Of a DNA stretch of 64,000 nt, positions 1 to 12,692 are shown piece after piece. Numbering within the stretch: the first letter of the stretch is position 1; the number at the start of each line of letters is the position of its first letter. Position numbers and translations under genes: made by a program. This DNA is from Rhynchosporium graminicola (Eukaryota > Ascomycota > Leotiomycetes > Helotiales > Ploettnerulaceae). The notes under the pieces are model-generated. The model was not told the origin of the DNA and did not search any database. It was given only the letters and a program-made list of their open reading frames with translations. The stretch is from the NCBI GenBank assembly GCA_900074885.1, contig FJUW01000009.1:434001-498000 (forward strand), given 5' to 3'.

Positions 1-880
1 CCCCTAGATAATAGATCAGACCTTACTTTCCTTTAATAAAGAGTATTAATATAAGACTAGCTAGCTATAAACGCTAACTATTACCTTACGGACTTCTCCC
101 GGCGCGTTCTTATATAGGAGCTAGTTACTAGATTAGCTAAAGAGTATCTTACGCCTTAGTACCTTACTAATAAGTTTAAAACTAGTAATAAAATAATCTT
201 CTTATTAGAGGAGAACTTTCTTACTAGTTTAGAGGAAGATAACTACTATAACGCTTTCTACTACTTAGAAATATAATAACCTAGCTATATACGCGAGACC
301 TTTACTAAGTTTCATAATCGATTTTAAAGTACTACTATCTAAAGTAAAGTTAAAAAGAAAAAGTAGTTCTTCTATATATAAGATAAGATTATATTATCCT
401 TACGCGCTTTAACTCTTATTATTAAACTAACGTAGAATAAGGATTACGCTTCTATAGTTAGATCCTTATTTTCTTTTAATACTAAGTGTTACTATAACTT
501 AAAACGCACCTATCCTAAGAAAGCTACTACTTAAGTATAGTACTATAAGCTTACTATTACTACTATAACTACTATTAGTTCTACCTCTTACTAGTTCTTA
601 AGCTTAGCTCCTTAATAAACTACTCCTATACTATACGTATATACTTCTACCCTAGTATAAGCTAGTACTCCCTCTGCGCTAAAACGCTCTACTACCTCGA
701 CCGGAGAACCCCTTAAGTATTATAGTTATAGATAGCTCGATTATATTAAGCTAAATTACCCTAACTTACCTAAGGTTTAATTAATCGACGAATTTCCGGA
801 AGAAGATTAAGTAACTAAGGAAGTAATAGAAGATATACTCTCCGAATCTGGACTAATACTAAAGGGAAATAATAAAGCTT
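1..880 (+). pseudogene. A1 gag remnant with zinc knuckle, 5' truncated by window edge
   Basis: This is the C-terminal part of a Gag-like protein. A CCHC-like knuckle remnant is readable at about 487-530, where a Cys-Tyr-Tyr-Asn start is followed by a Thr-Tyr-Pro-Lys-Lys stretch. A serine/threonine-rich tail follows. Stop codons TAG/TAA stand where glutamine would be expected, so it cannot be translated. The N-terminal part lies before position 1. Assignment rests on position directly upstream of the protease and on the knuckle remnant; the rest of the sequence is too degraded to classify. Confidence 0.6.
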
Positions 881-959
881 AAGTAAAAACTCTTTCCTAA
901 GTCTATATAAGTATAATCTCTCTAATCTAGATCTTAACTCCCTAATAGGAAGTAAGCAA

Positions 960-3900
960 TTCATATACCCGATTATAGTTAGTATAAATAGGCTAGGAGT
1001 CTCTATAAATAGCCTAATCGATACCGGAGCGAATAGTTATCTATTTATTAATCGTACTCTTACCGGATAACTATTAGGAGCCCTTAGTATCAAAATCGAG
1101 CTATTACTTTATTCTATTCTAATACGTAGTTTCTAATAGTCTATTAGAACCTATATCACCTATTTCATATATTTATACCTTTCTATTAATAGTAGGCGTA
1201 TTTATAATTACCCTTTTATTCTTCTTAATTTAGGATAATAAGATATAATTATTAGTATTAAATAGATATAACGATTTCAAGTTAAGCTAGATACGCTCTA
1301 CTATAAGCTACTATAATCGGAACGCTATCTAGCTACTCTCTAATACGATAAGGAGATAATTATAACTCTACTACCTCGTAAACTTAGTATTAATCGATCT
1401 TACTAAATCGATACTAACGCGCGGGACTTAGCTATAAACTAGCTAGACTAACGCTAATTATACTAAATAGTAGTAATATAGTATATTAATATATTATCCT
1501 TACCTTTTAACTTATTTCCGCTTATCGCTAAGGAATCCGAACCCCTTTCCGCTCCGAATTTATCGAGAAAGATACTTACGCTAAAACCCTACTATAAGTA
1601 CTCCTCTTAACCTCTAAGGATCTAGAAACTAGTTCCGATTTACTAAATTAGTACTATAGCTTTTCACTTTAATATAAAATATAAAAGTTCCGAATTATTT
1701 TTTACTAGTATCTATAAGATAAACTACCTCTTATAAGACTATCTAAATAGTAACTCTCCTAAGGATCCTAATACTAAACGACTTATAGCTAAAAAGCTAC
1801 CGGAATAATACTATACTCTTAAGAAAGCTTTTTCTAAGCGAGATTCTAATATTCTTCCGCTATATTACTTATATAATTATAAAATTATTCTAGAAGAACT
1901 ATTACTTAATATATATTCGCCCTTATATTAGTAATCTATAGACGAATTATAAGTAACTAAGGAGTATCTTATAGAGAACCTAAATAAGGGATTTATCGAA
2001 TCTAGCTAAAATCCCTTTATATTACTTATACTATTTATTAAAAAGGCTAATAGAGGATTATACTTCTATATTAACTATCGTAAGCTTAATACGATCACTC
2101 GAAAGGATTTATACTTAATACCTAGGATTAATAAGCTCTTAACTCGTATATCTAAAGTAATAATCTTTACTAAACTAGATATCCGGGTAGTATTTAACTA
2201 TATCTATATAGACCCCGAATCAGAGGAGTATATTACTTTCCGAACTCGCTTCGGATCCTATAAATATAAAGTACTACCTTTTAAGCTCTATAATAGACCT
2301 AGTACGTACTAGCGATATATAAATAATATACTACTAGACTACTTAGATAATTTCTATATAGCTTACCTAGATAATATCTTTATATACTTAGAAACGCTCT
2401 AGGAATATAAAGAATATATTAAATTAGTACTATAATACTTAATAGATACCGAACTTTAAGTAGATATTAAGAAAAGCGAATTCTATATTACTTAGACTAA
2501 ATACTTCAGATATATCGTTATTACTAACGGAATCGAGCCAGATCCTGAGAAAGTAGTACTATTAGTAGACTAGAAGTACCCCGAAATAGTAATAGCTATA
2601 AAATCCTTCTTAGGATTCTATAAGTTCTACTATTAATTTATTCGGAATTTCGGCTTTATTACTAAACCTCTCTTAGTACTTACTCAGCTTATAGTACTAT
2701 AGAATTTCACCGACGATTATAAGAAGTCCTTCGACGATTTATATTAATAGCTACTATTAGTATAGAAACTATATTATTTCGACTCTAAATTATAAACTAA
2801 ACTAGAAACTAATACTTCTAATAGTATAATAGCTAGAGTTATCTCCTAATTATATAAAGATAACTAGTAGTATCTAATTAGATTCTATTCCTATGTTCTT
2901 AATATATATAAACTAAACTAAGAGATCTATAATAAGGAGCTATACGCTATTATTAAGTTTTTCTAGAAATAGAGACCGGAACTCATATCTCTACGATATT
3001 ATACCGGCGTATATACGGACTATCGATCTTTAGAATACTTTATAACTACTAAGGTCCTAACTAGTAAGTAAACTAGATAGATAGAATTCCTTTCCGAATT
3101 TAACTTTTAAATTATATATACGCCTAGTAAAGATAACGCTAAAGCTAATATCCTTAGCTATAGAGAATAAGATCTAAGGATATAGGAATAATAGAAATAG
3201 GATAGTAAATCTCAGGTTTTACTACCTCTAGACTACCTAGACCTTAGGATTAACGCGGAATTAGCTAAGTATTATATCGATTAAATCAGTTATATATACC
3301 TAATATTACTAAGGACTAATACGCTACCGGAACTCGAACGTAACTCCTTTAATTTAATCGAGAAACTATACTAATTTAACTAAGAATCGTTCTTTAATAA
3401 ATAGAATATATTAGGAAATAGCTATACTATTAATAATAGTTTACTACTTTATAATAGTCGTCTATACGTATAATACTATACTCTACTATATACTTATTTA
3501 ATCAGTAAAGTCTACGATTAAGTTTCTTCTACTTATCTAAATACTCGTAAGACCGCCGAAATAATTTCTACTTATTACTACTAGAAAGGACTTATATTAG
3601 ATATAAAATAGTATACTTATAATTACCGCTCCTATTAGTACTCTTATCTAAAGCAAACGAAATAGTAAGGATTCCTCTACTTATTACTAGTACCTAGCTA
3701 CCTTATATAGTACTTAGCTATAGATTTTAAGGACTTCTCGCCTAATAACTAAGGATTTAATAAGATATTAGTATTTATTAACTACCTAAGGAAAGACTCC
3801 GTATTAATACTATACTATTATAATATCGATACCCGCGGGATAATAATATTATTTATCTAATAAATATATCGTTTCAGATATACCTTTAAGTTAATTATAT

Positions 3901-4947
3901 CTAACTAAGAAGCTTAGTTAGTCTTATCCTTCTAGTAAGAGTTTTACTATATAATTAGAGTTAAGGTTAAGCTCTCTACCTCCTTCTACTAGTAAACTAA
4001 TAGATAAACGGAGATTATAAATCGGTATATTAACTAACGCCTTAGACTCTTTATTAATTACTACTAGAGTAACTAAGGCGAACTACTATTAATAATAGAC
4101 CGCGCTTAAGTAACTTTACCTTACGACTCTATTAGTATAGCGTTATATACCCTTAAATATAGTATACTACTACGGAATAACTAGGACTAGAAGTAACTTA
4201 CCGGATTAATACCGTAAGAGAAGCTTAATTATACTAATACTAAATCCCTAGCTAAACGTACTAAATCCGCTATCGAGGTTATAAAAGCTAATATACTAGC
4301 TATCTAGTATAAGATAAGCGCTATAACTAACCCGAAATAGCGCGGTATTAACTAGGAAGTTAGAGATAAGATATTTCTCTTTATAAGGAACCTTAAGAAT
4401 TACTAGCTAAATAAGAAGCTATCTAGTCTCTAGGTAAGACTATACTAAGTCCTAGCTAAGATCAGATACTCTTATAAGCTAGATTTACCCCCGGGATCTT
4501 CTATATATAATATATTCGCTCCCGAATTACTCTTTAAGGACCCGGACGACCTATTACTAAGCTAAGAGTTACTAAACCTACCCCCGGAGGTTATCGCTAC
4601 TTAAGAAGAGTAGGAGTTATAAGATATACTTACTATATAGCTCCTAAGAAGTAATCTGAAGTATTAAGTTAGCTAGCTAAGCTACGACCCGGACCTAACT
4701 TAGTATAACGCTTCCGACTTAATAAGTACTCTGTATAAGCTTAGAGACTTCTACGCTACTAACTTAAGTAAACCTAGACCTCTGCGTAAACTAGATTAGT
4801 AGATTAAAGCTTAAGAAGATAGAATAGATAACTATAGTTACTTAGAGGATAATAAGCTATTATAGTTACTAGTATTAGAATTTATTACTAAGAATAATCT
4901 CCCGATTATACTCTATAATAATACTATATCTAAAACTCTACTTTTTT
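960..4947 (+). pseudogene. A1 pol remnant: protease, RT, RNase H, integrase, chromodomain
   Basis: Domains in order. The aspartic protease motif Asp-Thr-Gly-Ala-Asn is at about 1019-1035. Reverse transcriptase spans about 1960-2480, with an LDIR-x-x-FNY block near 2178-2207 and a YLDNIF active-site block near 2354-2372. RNase H with an ETNTSNS-like block lies near 2810. The zinc-binding N-terminus of integrase is at about 3568-3665. The integrase core runs from about 3715 (first Asp in a IDFKDF block) to its Glu in a TEIINR block near 4013. The chromodomain-like tail is at about 4610-4760, ending in a typical RDF-Y-A-N-S-K-P stretch. Many TAG/TAA codons interrupt it. It ends near 4947, tail to tail with the antisense ORF. 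Confidence 0.88.
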
Positions 4948-5582
4948 AACTACTTCTACTTTATTAGCTTTCTCCTTTAAGTCCTCCGGAGCTTCTAGTA
5001 AATCTGGAATATCTAGAACCGGAACTACTATATCTAACTCCTTACTTAAATCTACTAATATAGCTCTAGTAGTNGAGTTACTAAACCTACCCCCGGAGGT
5101 TATCGCTACTTAAGAAGAGTAGGAGTTATAAGATATACTTACTATATAGCTCCTAAGAAGTAATCTGAAGTATTAAGTTAGCTAGCTAAGCTACGACCCG
5201 GACCTAACTTAGTATAACGCTTCCGACTTAATAAGTACTCTGTATAAGCTTAGAGACTTCTACGCTACTAACTTAAGTAAACCTAGACCTCTGCGTAAAC
5301 TAGATTAGTAGATTAAAGCTTAAGAAGATAGAATAGATAACTATAGTTACTTAGAGGATAATAAGCTATTATAGTTACTAGTATTAGAATTTATTACTAA
5401 GAATAATCTCCCGATTATACTCTATAATAATACTATATCTAAAACTCTACTTTTTTAACTACTTCTACTTTATTAGCTTTCTCCTTTAAGTCCTCCGGAG
5501 CTTCTAGTAAATCTGGAATATCTAGAACCGGAACTACTATATCTAACTCCTTACTTAAATCTACTAATATAGCTCTAGTAGT
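4566..5582. repeat. Perfect 508-bp direct duplication separated by one N
   Basis: Positions 4566-5073 and 5075-5582 read identically throughout, with a single ambiguous base N at 5074 between them. The block covers the chromodomain end of A1 pol and the start of the antisense ORF. In DNA this heavily RIP-mutated, a perfect tandem copy broken by one N is best explained as two overlapping contig ends joined without merging. Copy A2 has this stretch only once (about 36.9-37.6 kb, inverted). Confidence 0.93.
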
Positions 5583-6700
5583 AGACTAAGTATAATAGCT
5601 AATCCTATAGGCTTTCTTCTTTAGAGAGAGTCTAAGAGTATCTAGATCCGATACTATCTCTAAACTAGAAGGTAAATTCCTCTTTCCTTTAGTATTAGAT
5701 ATCGTAGCTTTAAATATAGCTTTCTTCGTAAATTCCCGTATAATACTATTTAATTCCTTTATCTACTTTAATACTATTTCAGCTATTAACCTAGACTTCG
5801 CCGAATCGACTATTAGAAGATCTAAATCCTATATTACGTTAGTATCGTACTAGTATCTGAAGGTTCAAGATCGTAACTTACTACCTTAATAAACTCTAAC
5901 TCCTTAAATACTTTCTCTATAGAACGCTTTAAAGCTTAAGTCTCTGCTAATTATATAATAGTAATCTCTAACGTAATAGTAAGAGTAGTAGATTTCGCGA
6001 GACAATAAATCCGATTAATAGCCTTATAAGTAGCTATAATACTACTCCGATTCAGCTCCGCGTCCTTAGCTTCGCTACTAAGAAGTAAACCGGATAAAAT
6101 AGTATACTCTATATTAACGTAATTAAGTAACTATAATACGTTAGTATATATAACTACGTTTATATTCAAGTAACTTATATACTTATAACTACTTTTTAAC
6201 GCCGAATAATACTTATAAAGCTTAGAGTTAAGCTTATTAAATAAGTATAAGAGTTCTAAAATAAGAGTATTATTATACTTTATCTTAAGGAAAGCGCGAA
6301 TATATCGTAGGTAATATATATAATACGCCGCTGAAAGAGTAACGGCAGGAACTAGTAAAGGTACTATAGGAGTTAGTATTATAGATCAGTGAAACCCTTA
6401 TACTATACTTAAGGACTATCCTTAAAACTAAGATAAGAAACTTACTTATATTAAGAGAAGAGTTAATTAGGTCGATTAATATATAAGATTATAGTAAACT
6501 ACTATAGTAGTTAATAATAATACCTATTATAGGAGCTATATCGTAATCTAAGGAGAGTAAACTTATAAGTTAAAGTAATTATCGCGATTAAAAAGGAAAA
6601 GCTCTAATATTAATAAACCCCTTCTTTTATATACCTTACGCCCTACTTAAACTTAACTCTTACTATAAATAGATAAAGTAAATACCGCTTACCGCCCGAT
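4936..6700 (-). pseudogene. A1 antisense ORF downstream of pol (third ORF of family A)
   Basis: On the - strand, a long frame interrupted mostly by TAG/TAA in Gln positions runs from about 6.65 kb down to a stop near 4936. The encoded protein is Leu/Asn/Tyr-rich, then basic (a PGPSLKKKARK-like patch), then acidic near the C-terminus. The same frame is readable on the + strand of copy A2, where it is split by the B2 insertion. I do not recognise the protein. Gag and Pol of A lie on the other strand, so this is an extra gene of the element or captured sequence. The artefactual duplication at 5074 disturbs the frame in this copy. Confidence 0.6.
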
Positions 6701-6858
6701 CTAGAAGCTATAACTAATATAATACTATTATAGCGATATAATTAGTTAGAACCTAATAAAGAATTTACTACTACTAAAGAGCAGCTAGCGCTTATTACGC
6801 GAATATCGACGAAAATAGTCATAATAAAGACTAATTCTAGTATAAACTATAACCTTCC

Positions 6859-6893
6859 GAGCTTAGGGTTAAGCTCTTCTTAGGAGGGGGGTA
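6859..6893 (+). other. A1 hairpin and polypurine tract before the 3' LTR
   Basis: GAGCTT and AAGCTC form a stem around an AGGG-containing loop at 6859-6876. A G-rich tract (6880-6893) follows directly and abuts the LTR at 6895. The tract would prime plus-strand synthesis. Families B, C and F have an equivalent hairpin at the same place. Confidence 0.75.
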
Positions 6894-6894
6894 A

Positions 6895-7162
6895 TATAAC
6901 GATAGCTTACCTGAATATCATATAAGAAGAAGGATAGATAATAGAGCCAAAGTTCATAGGTATCCAAGCAGAACTAGTATCCGACACGGTAAAATATCGG
7001 ACTAGTACCGGCATATATATATAAGGTGCCTTATACTCTATCTCTCTTCTTCTTCTTTCCTTATCTTTTTATTTCCTTCGTAGTAGACTATATAAGATCG
7101 CTCTTAGCCTCCCTACTCGTTTATTCTTACTTATATACCGCCTTGAGTCTTATGTCGTTACA
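6895..7162 (+). repeat. A1 3' LTR (268 bp)
   Basis: It begins TATAACGATAGC (RIP form of TGTAACG...) and ends GTCGTTACA. The same 268-bp unit occurs at 28337-28604 and 28819-29086 in inverse orientation. It contains a TATATATAAGG promoter-like box near 7015. Confidence 0.93.
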
Positions 7163-10100
7163 ATCCTCCTATATATCTACTAGTATCTATATATATTTAC
7201 ACTAGGAGAGTTAGATCATGGCCGTTTCTCTCTATTACCCTTAAGTATACTTCCTTTAGTAGCTTAAATAATATCGCCTTATTCTCTTTCTATCTTTATT
7301 CTATATCTCTAGTAAGTCGATTCAATAGTCGAGTAATCTCTATATAATTCTTAACCTATAGTCGCGTTATCTAGATCACTCCTAAGAATCTCCTGACTTC
7401 CGTAGCGTTTTTAGGTATTAGCTATATATTAATCCTTAATACCCTTTCCGGCTTAATTATTAATTTTCTACTAGCCTTATATAGGATCCCTAACACTAGA
7501 ACCTCTATTATAAATAATAAGCACTTCTTAAAAGAGAGCTTAAGACTAGACTATAAGAGTCGAGAGAGAAGATAATCTTTCAGAAAAGCAAATGCCTCCT
7601 TAAATATCTTAAAAGCTATAAAGATATTATCTATATAGAAGAGTAAGGCCTAAAGAACTACTCTACCCTTAGAAATAATTAGAGAGAATAGCGAGAGCTT
7701 AGAGTTATCGAAACCTTTCTCTACTACTTTAGCAGATCTTAGTATATCTCTAAACACTAGCTTTATAAGTTCTATTATTAAAAAGGCTAAGCTTCTATAC
7801 CCTTAAGGTATACGTGTTAGTTATAGTTAGCTATAGCCTAGTATAGAGAAGGTATAAATATAGCAGTTATCTAAGTATAAGTTTACTAACTAGTAGGCGT
7901 GTTTCAGATCTATTTAGATAAACAGGCGATACTTGGGATTACTAAGAAATATAAAGTATTCTACTATAGAGATTATTAAGTAGCTAGGCGTCTTCTCCTT
8001 AATTTTAGAGTAATTAAATATTACCTTATACTCCTCAGATTATACCTTAGAATCTATTCCTTTCTTAACTATATATAAGTAGCTATTCTAATCTGATAGC
8101 TCTCTATTAGCTAGGAGGGTACTTTTAAATATACTATACTTAATTCCCTTCTTAATTGTCTTATTTAGCTAAGCTAGCTTAGCTAGGGTATATCTCCTAG
8201 ACGCGTTCTCCTGGATTAGCTTAGAATACTCTAGTATCTTAGCTTTATAATAATAGAGATCCGTAAAGAGTATATCTTTCAGGTCTATAGAGTTAATATA
8301 GCGATATATATATAGAAGTTTATAAACTTACTTAATTTATTCTAAGGGTATAGCGTTACTAAAGGTTAAGTCGCTCTTAGCTACTTAAGTATTCAGAATC
8401 TCTTTAAGTACTTCTTCTATAGGTAACCTGACTATCCTCCTCTATATAGGAAAAGCTATAATATATAGTATCTTTTTACTAGTTTCTATAGTAATATTCT
8501 GGGTTCCAGCGTAGTTACTATATATTCTAAGCTAGCTAATAGATATAGGTCGATATTAGAATTTCGAGGAGAGCTTAATAGCTAGATAGTAGGACTAAAA
8601 GTAGTTACTACGGATTCTCGAGGGTTTTAGCTTCGCTATATTATTTAAGGATAGAAGAAGCTATAATAATAACCTAGACTAGGTAGTAGCCCTCCTAGTC
8701 TCTAGTATATATATAGAGGTAATATTAGCTTAAGTAAATAAGGCTAGGAATAAGCCTACTAATATAGAGAGGTACTAATTTATAATAGGCCTCCTTCTTA
8801 TAGAGAGTATATAGTCTTTGAAATTTGAAGCTTTAGGAGGCCCTTTTAATATATAAGAGACTTCTAAGATATCTGCTAAATATCTAAGGTTTCGGGTAGA
8901 TATAGTCCTAGAGACCTTCAGATAGCTATAGCAGGCTAGTAATAAGTTTAATATCATCTTAGGATAGCTTAGTAAGTCTAGTTTTTTAAAGAGTTAGAAT
9001 TACTAGAAGAAGAAGCGTCTTCAGAATCGGATTCGAAAGAAGAAGAGTTAGAAGTAGTATTATTATTAGTAGTAGAGAGGTCGGAGCTCTCTATAAATCG
9101 AATGATCAAATCTGATACGTCTTTATTAGATTTCACCTTTAGATATAGAATCAGGTTTAAGAGTATAAATTCTATAAAGAGAGGGCTTTGAATAGTAATA
9201 GTTATTTCTTTACTTCGATTACCGCTAAAGGTAAGAAGACCTTTATAAATATTAATCTTCGTATTAATAGAATATAACTATAGGAGCCTAAGAAGTAAGC
9301 TCAGCTCCTTATCGTTTAGACTCTTAGTATCTCTTATAAACGCGTGGACTTTTCGCTATATATCCTTTACTCTAAAGTTAAATATAATAAACTTAGTAAG
9401 TTAATATTATATATTATTAGCTATACTATAGCTAACCCTAGCGTATCTATAAGAGGCTAGTGGAATAGTCTTTAACCTCAGATATTACTATAACGCGGGA
9501 GATATAATAATAAGATTAGAGCTCTAATCTATAGAATATATTCCTACTTTTAATTCTACGATTATAGCTTTACTCTTTTCTATTACTTTTATCTTCCTAG
9601 GAACTTTCTAGGCCTTATCTACTAGGTAGACTCGTAGAGTAACCTATATAAGCTTAAGACTTCTAGTTATAACCGCAGATAAAGCTTATATAGAACTAGT
9701 ACTAAGTATTATAATAGGATTATTTTTATATATAGAAGACTTTAGATTTACCTTCTTCTAGTTATAACGCGTTAAGAGCTTACGAAATTACTTCGATATC
9801 TCTGGAGATATTTGATAATTCTAGTAGATTTATCGTAACGTTAATACTAGTAGCTAAGTCCTTAAAATTAATTAGCTCTAATCCTTTATACCTAACTATC
9901 TCTCTTAATTATTTCCCTTTCTTCTTATCTTCTTTTATTATAGACTTTAGTCCGGATCCTTAAGTAATTACCTCTAGTTCCTTAGCTATATCTTGCTCCT
10001 TAGGAATATTAATCCTTATATACTTCTTATTCCGGGTCTTATATACTACTCTAGTATAAATACCTTTATCTTCCTTCTCTCCTTCTGCCTTATTTCCTAA

Positions 10101-12050
10101 TATCTCTATAGATTCCGCTTAGTACTATAAGTTATCTAGAAGTATAATTATAGCTTTCGCTTTTCTCGCCTTATTACTTAACTTAGCAGATCTAGCTAAG
10201 ATAAATTAATTAAATAAGGTTATTTCTACTAAGCTTAGTATACTAGCTCTATCTGAGCTAAAAGATAATATTATAGATATTATCGATAATGATTTAGAGG
10301 TACTAAAAGGAACTCTATTATCTATAGCTCTAGGTCCTTCGATATTATAAAAGTCTCTCTATAGCTAAGTATAAAATACTTAAGTAGTAGTTTCTGGGAA
10401 TATAACTTATTTTAGGTACGTACGCTCCTAAAAGGGTAATATAATATTTAGATAAGCTAACTTAAGGTAGCCGTAATATCCATAGCTAATACAGAGGATA
10501 CTATCCCTCTTAGAGTTATATACTAGGGTCTTATTAATATATGAGTTCAGGCTTTCTCGCGCTAGTCGTAAAGGAGGAATATTAGTAGAAGTATTAATAT
10601 TAGTTTATATTCCGTTTCTAGGATATAACTACTATCTATCGCTTATATTAAAGTTATTTCGGCGGTAAGATAGCTAGTATTACTAAGATTAGTACCTAGT
10701 TCTACTCTTAGCTGCCTGCGTTATTTAAGTATTTAAGGTTAGAGAGGCGATAAGCTATAGAACCGGTTATAATTAGGGTAGATAAGTAGATAGGGTACTC
10801 GAAGAATTCTGCTTAGATTAATAGAGCTCGAAGGATTCTGAGGTAGGCCCGAAGAACTATTTTACTAACTCGAAACACTAGTATTAGTCTGCACCCTATA
10901 GGTAAGCGTATTCTAGGTATAGGCGGCTAATATAATATATATAAGTATTCCTATAGCTTACGCGATATACTCTTCTAGTCTATTAAAGTACTTTCTCTTC
11001 TCTACCTCTTCTTCTACTTTCTCTTACGCTTTAATTAACTATTACAATAGATAAAGTATCTTATACGTTCTCTATAAGTATAGAACACGTAGAATATTAT
11101 TATTTAAAGTATGAACTCTTAGCTTATTATCTTTAATTCTATAGATAAAAGCCTAGGTAAGAGAGGTAAGGATATACTTATTAGAGGTTCTCTTAGATAG
11201 TAAAAGTTCTCCTAGACTCTTCTTAATATTAGTAACTCCTATACGTTTAAGGAGAGTAGTAGTATAGTAGTAATAAGCGGTAAGATTTTCATATTCTCCC
11301 TAAATAAGATTTAATACTTTAGCTATAATATCTACCTCCTCTAAGGGTAGTTTATTATCTAGATACTGAGTTTTAAGCTACTCGATAACTTCTTACTTCT
11401 CTTTTTCGCTTATATATATTTTATTCTATATAATCTCTTTTATCCTAGTATCTGATCGAAAACGCCTTAAAGTATCTCTATTAAGTAATATAGTAATAGC
11501 TCTAAGGTAAGTTAGAGCTAGTAGTATCAGACCTTCTACCTTAAAGTTATAGTCCAGATAGTCTAGCTATTATACTGCTAGTATATTTTTATTACTATAG
11601 AAGTCCTTAGCTCTCTTAAATCGGGGTATCTTTATTCTAGATATTCTAGATATTTTACTTTCTCTACTCTCCTTAATTTTCTCTCGAGCAGCCTTAATAT
11701 CTATCCTAGAGTTTAGTTTCTACTGAATTCTTTCTTTTAGCTACTCTATTATTTCTCTAAGCTAAGTTTAATTATATATTACGTAGTTCTAATCGAAGAT
11801 AGAAACCTTAAAGGCTTATAGAGTAGTTAGTATCTCAGCTACCTCTGGTGTTTCTCCTTCCTCCTTTATGATAGTGTTATCTTGATACGGTAGCTGTATT
11901 GGCTTCGAAGCCAGGTTGGCGGTAATGTTCTTGTTTCGAGGTGGGCTCGAAAGGGAGATAGCGGGGCCGGTTTAGGTCACTCGAGGCTCTCGAAGGGAAG
12001 AGCTAGGATATAGGGTTTCGAGATAACTTTTGCCTAGGATATGACTTCTA
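7163..12050 (-). mobile_element. Retroelement G, Gypsy-class pol and upstream gag region, interrupted by A1
   Basis: Read on the - strand, 8250 to 7400 encodes a reverse transcriptase remnant. It shows a PKYRLFI-x-IDLKHAY block near 7.92 kb, an IDNIFIA active-site block near 7620-7645 and a downstream RRFLGVI block near 7.38 kb typical of Ty3/Gypsy. The frame then stops at A1, so the RNase H and integrase parts must lie before the window. The long upstream part (8.5-12 kb) is Ser/Glu/Asp-rich, probably gag and protease, but heavily RIP-mutated with no clear motif. No LTR of G was identified. The right border near 12.05 kb is an estimate from the fading of the RIP signature. Confidence 0.65.
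7400..8250 (-). pseudogene. G reverse transcriptase remnant
   Basis: The RT fingers and palm are readable on the - strand: a VEYFIFLSNPKYRLFI stretch, then the AY-Q-LVN block, then IDNIFIASK-like catalytic residues (IDN in place of the usual xDD, as in the other elements here after RIP or by divergence). Several TAG/TAA codons interrupt the frame. The residue pattern after the catalytic block (LLS-x-LLQSSLKLSFKKC) supports a Gypsy-type enzyme. It cannot be functional as read. Confidence 0.75.
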
Positions 12051-12692
12051 TAACCGGATATAGGGTTATTATCCTTAGGGAAGCTGCAGGTAGTAGATCT
12101 AGATACTTCTTTCTACTATTTCTAAGGCTTAGAAGAATCCTGAAATATATAGAGGTACTTAGTGCAAATAGCTATATATAGCTAAGAGGGTATATATCCT
12201 TATAATTTAAGGCCTTCTGATATTATAGGATTCTTCGTGGATATTCCGTTGATATCTAGGGTTTACTAAGGGCTTATACCCGAAATTTTAAGGCGATCTG
12301 GATATCTTAGGCGCTATAGTAGTATTAGGTACCGCTAGTACTATTACTATACTCGGTAGTTTCTTCTAGAGAAGAAATTGAAGCACGAAAGAATTACTAG
12401 TAGATAGAGATATAGCTTAATCTCTCCCTGCGGTAGCTACTAGAAAAGGTATAGGAATAGAACCTCTTGAGAAGCGTAGTTATATTATAGAGGAGGTTTA
12501 GAAACCTCAGAAGAAAGCTATAGAAGTAGAGGTCTATGCGCAACTAGTCACTAGAGGTCCAGTGACATCACACTGCTGTACTGTAGATAATGAATTTGGT
12601 CTGCTAACAACCTCGCCTACCACGCAGAGCCTACACGTCGCGAGCACGCCCTCCTAGTCTCTGCCATCTAATTGTTCAACACCAACAGAAGC
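12051..12692. other. Transition zone between RIP-degraded repeats and F-box gene
   Basis: Composition shifts from TA-rich RIP sequence to ordinary GC content between about 11.87 and 12.55 kb. I see no open frame, tRNA or LTR with a partner in the window. The last 140 bp would hold the promoter and 5' UTR of the F-box gene. Confidence 0.5.

Larger units (their letters stand above)
1..7162 (+). mobile_element. Ty3/Gypsy chromovirus family A, copy A1 (5' end outside window)
   Basis: This is an LTR retrotransposon in + orientation; the window opens inside its gag. The order gag, protease, reverse transcriptase, RNase H, integrase, chromodomain is that of a Ty3/Gypsy chromovirus. A 3' LTR (6895-7162) follows a purine-rich tract at about 6880-6893. 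Nearly every open frame is broken by TAG/TAA where Gln or Trp is expected, and CpA/TpG is scarce while CpG persists, which is RIP. Its 3' part reappears inverted at 28819-30001 and 36743-38013 (copy A2). The element sits inside retroelement G, which continues at 7163. The span includes a probable assembly duplication around the N at 5074, so the true length is about 509 bp less. Confidence 0.9.

Noticed and set aside
4566..5582. True tandem duplication of the chromodomain
   Set aside because: Perfect identity, the single N and the single copy in A2 favour an assembly artefact.
8775..8957. 60-codon frame on the - strand within element G
   Set aside because: It is a chance open stretch inside RIP-degraded retroelement sequence, without start context or domain.
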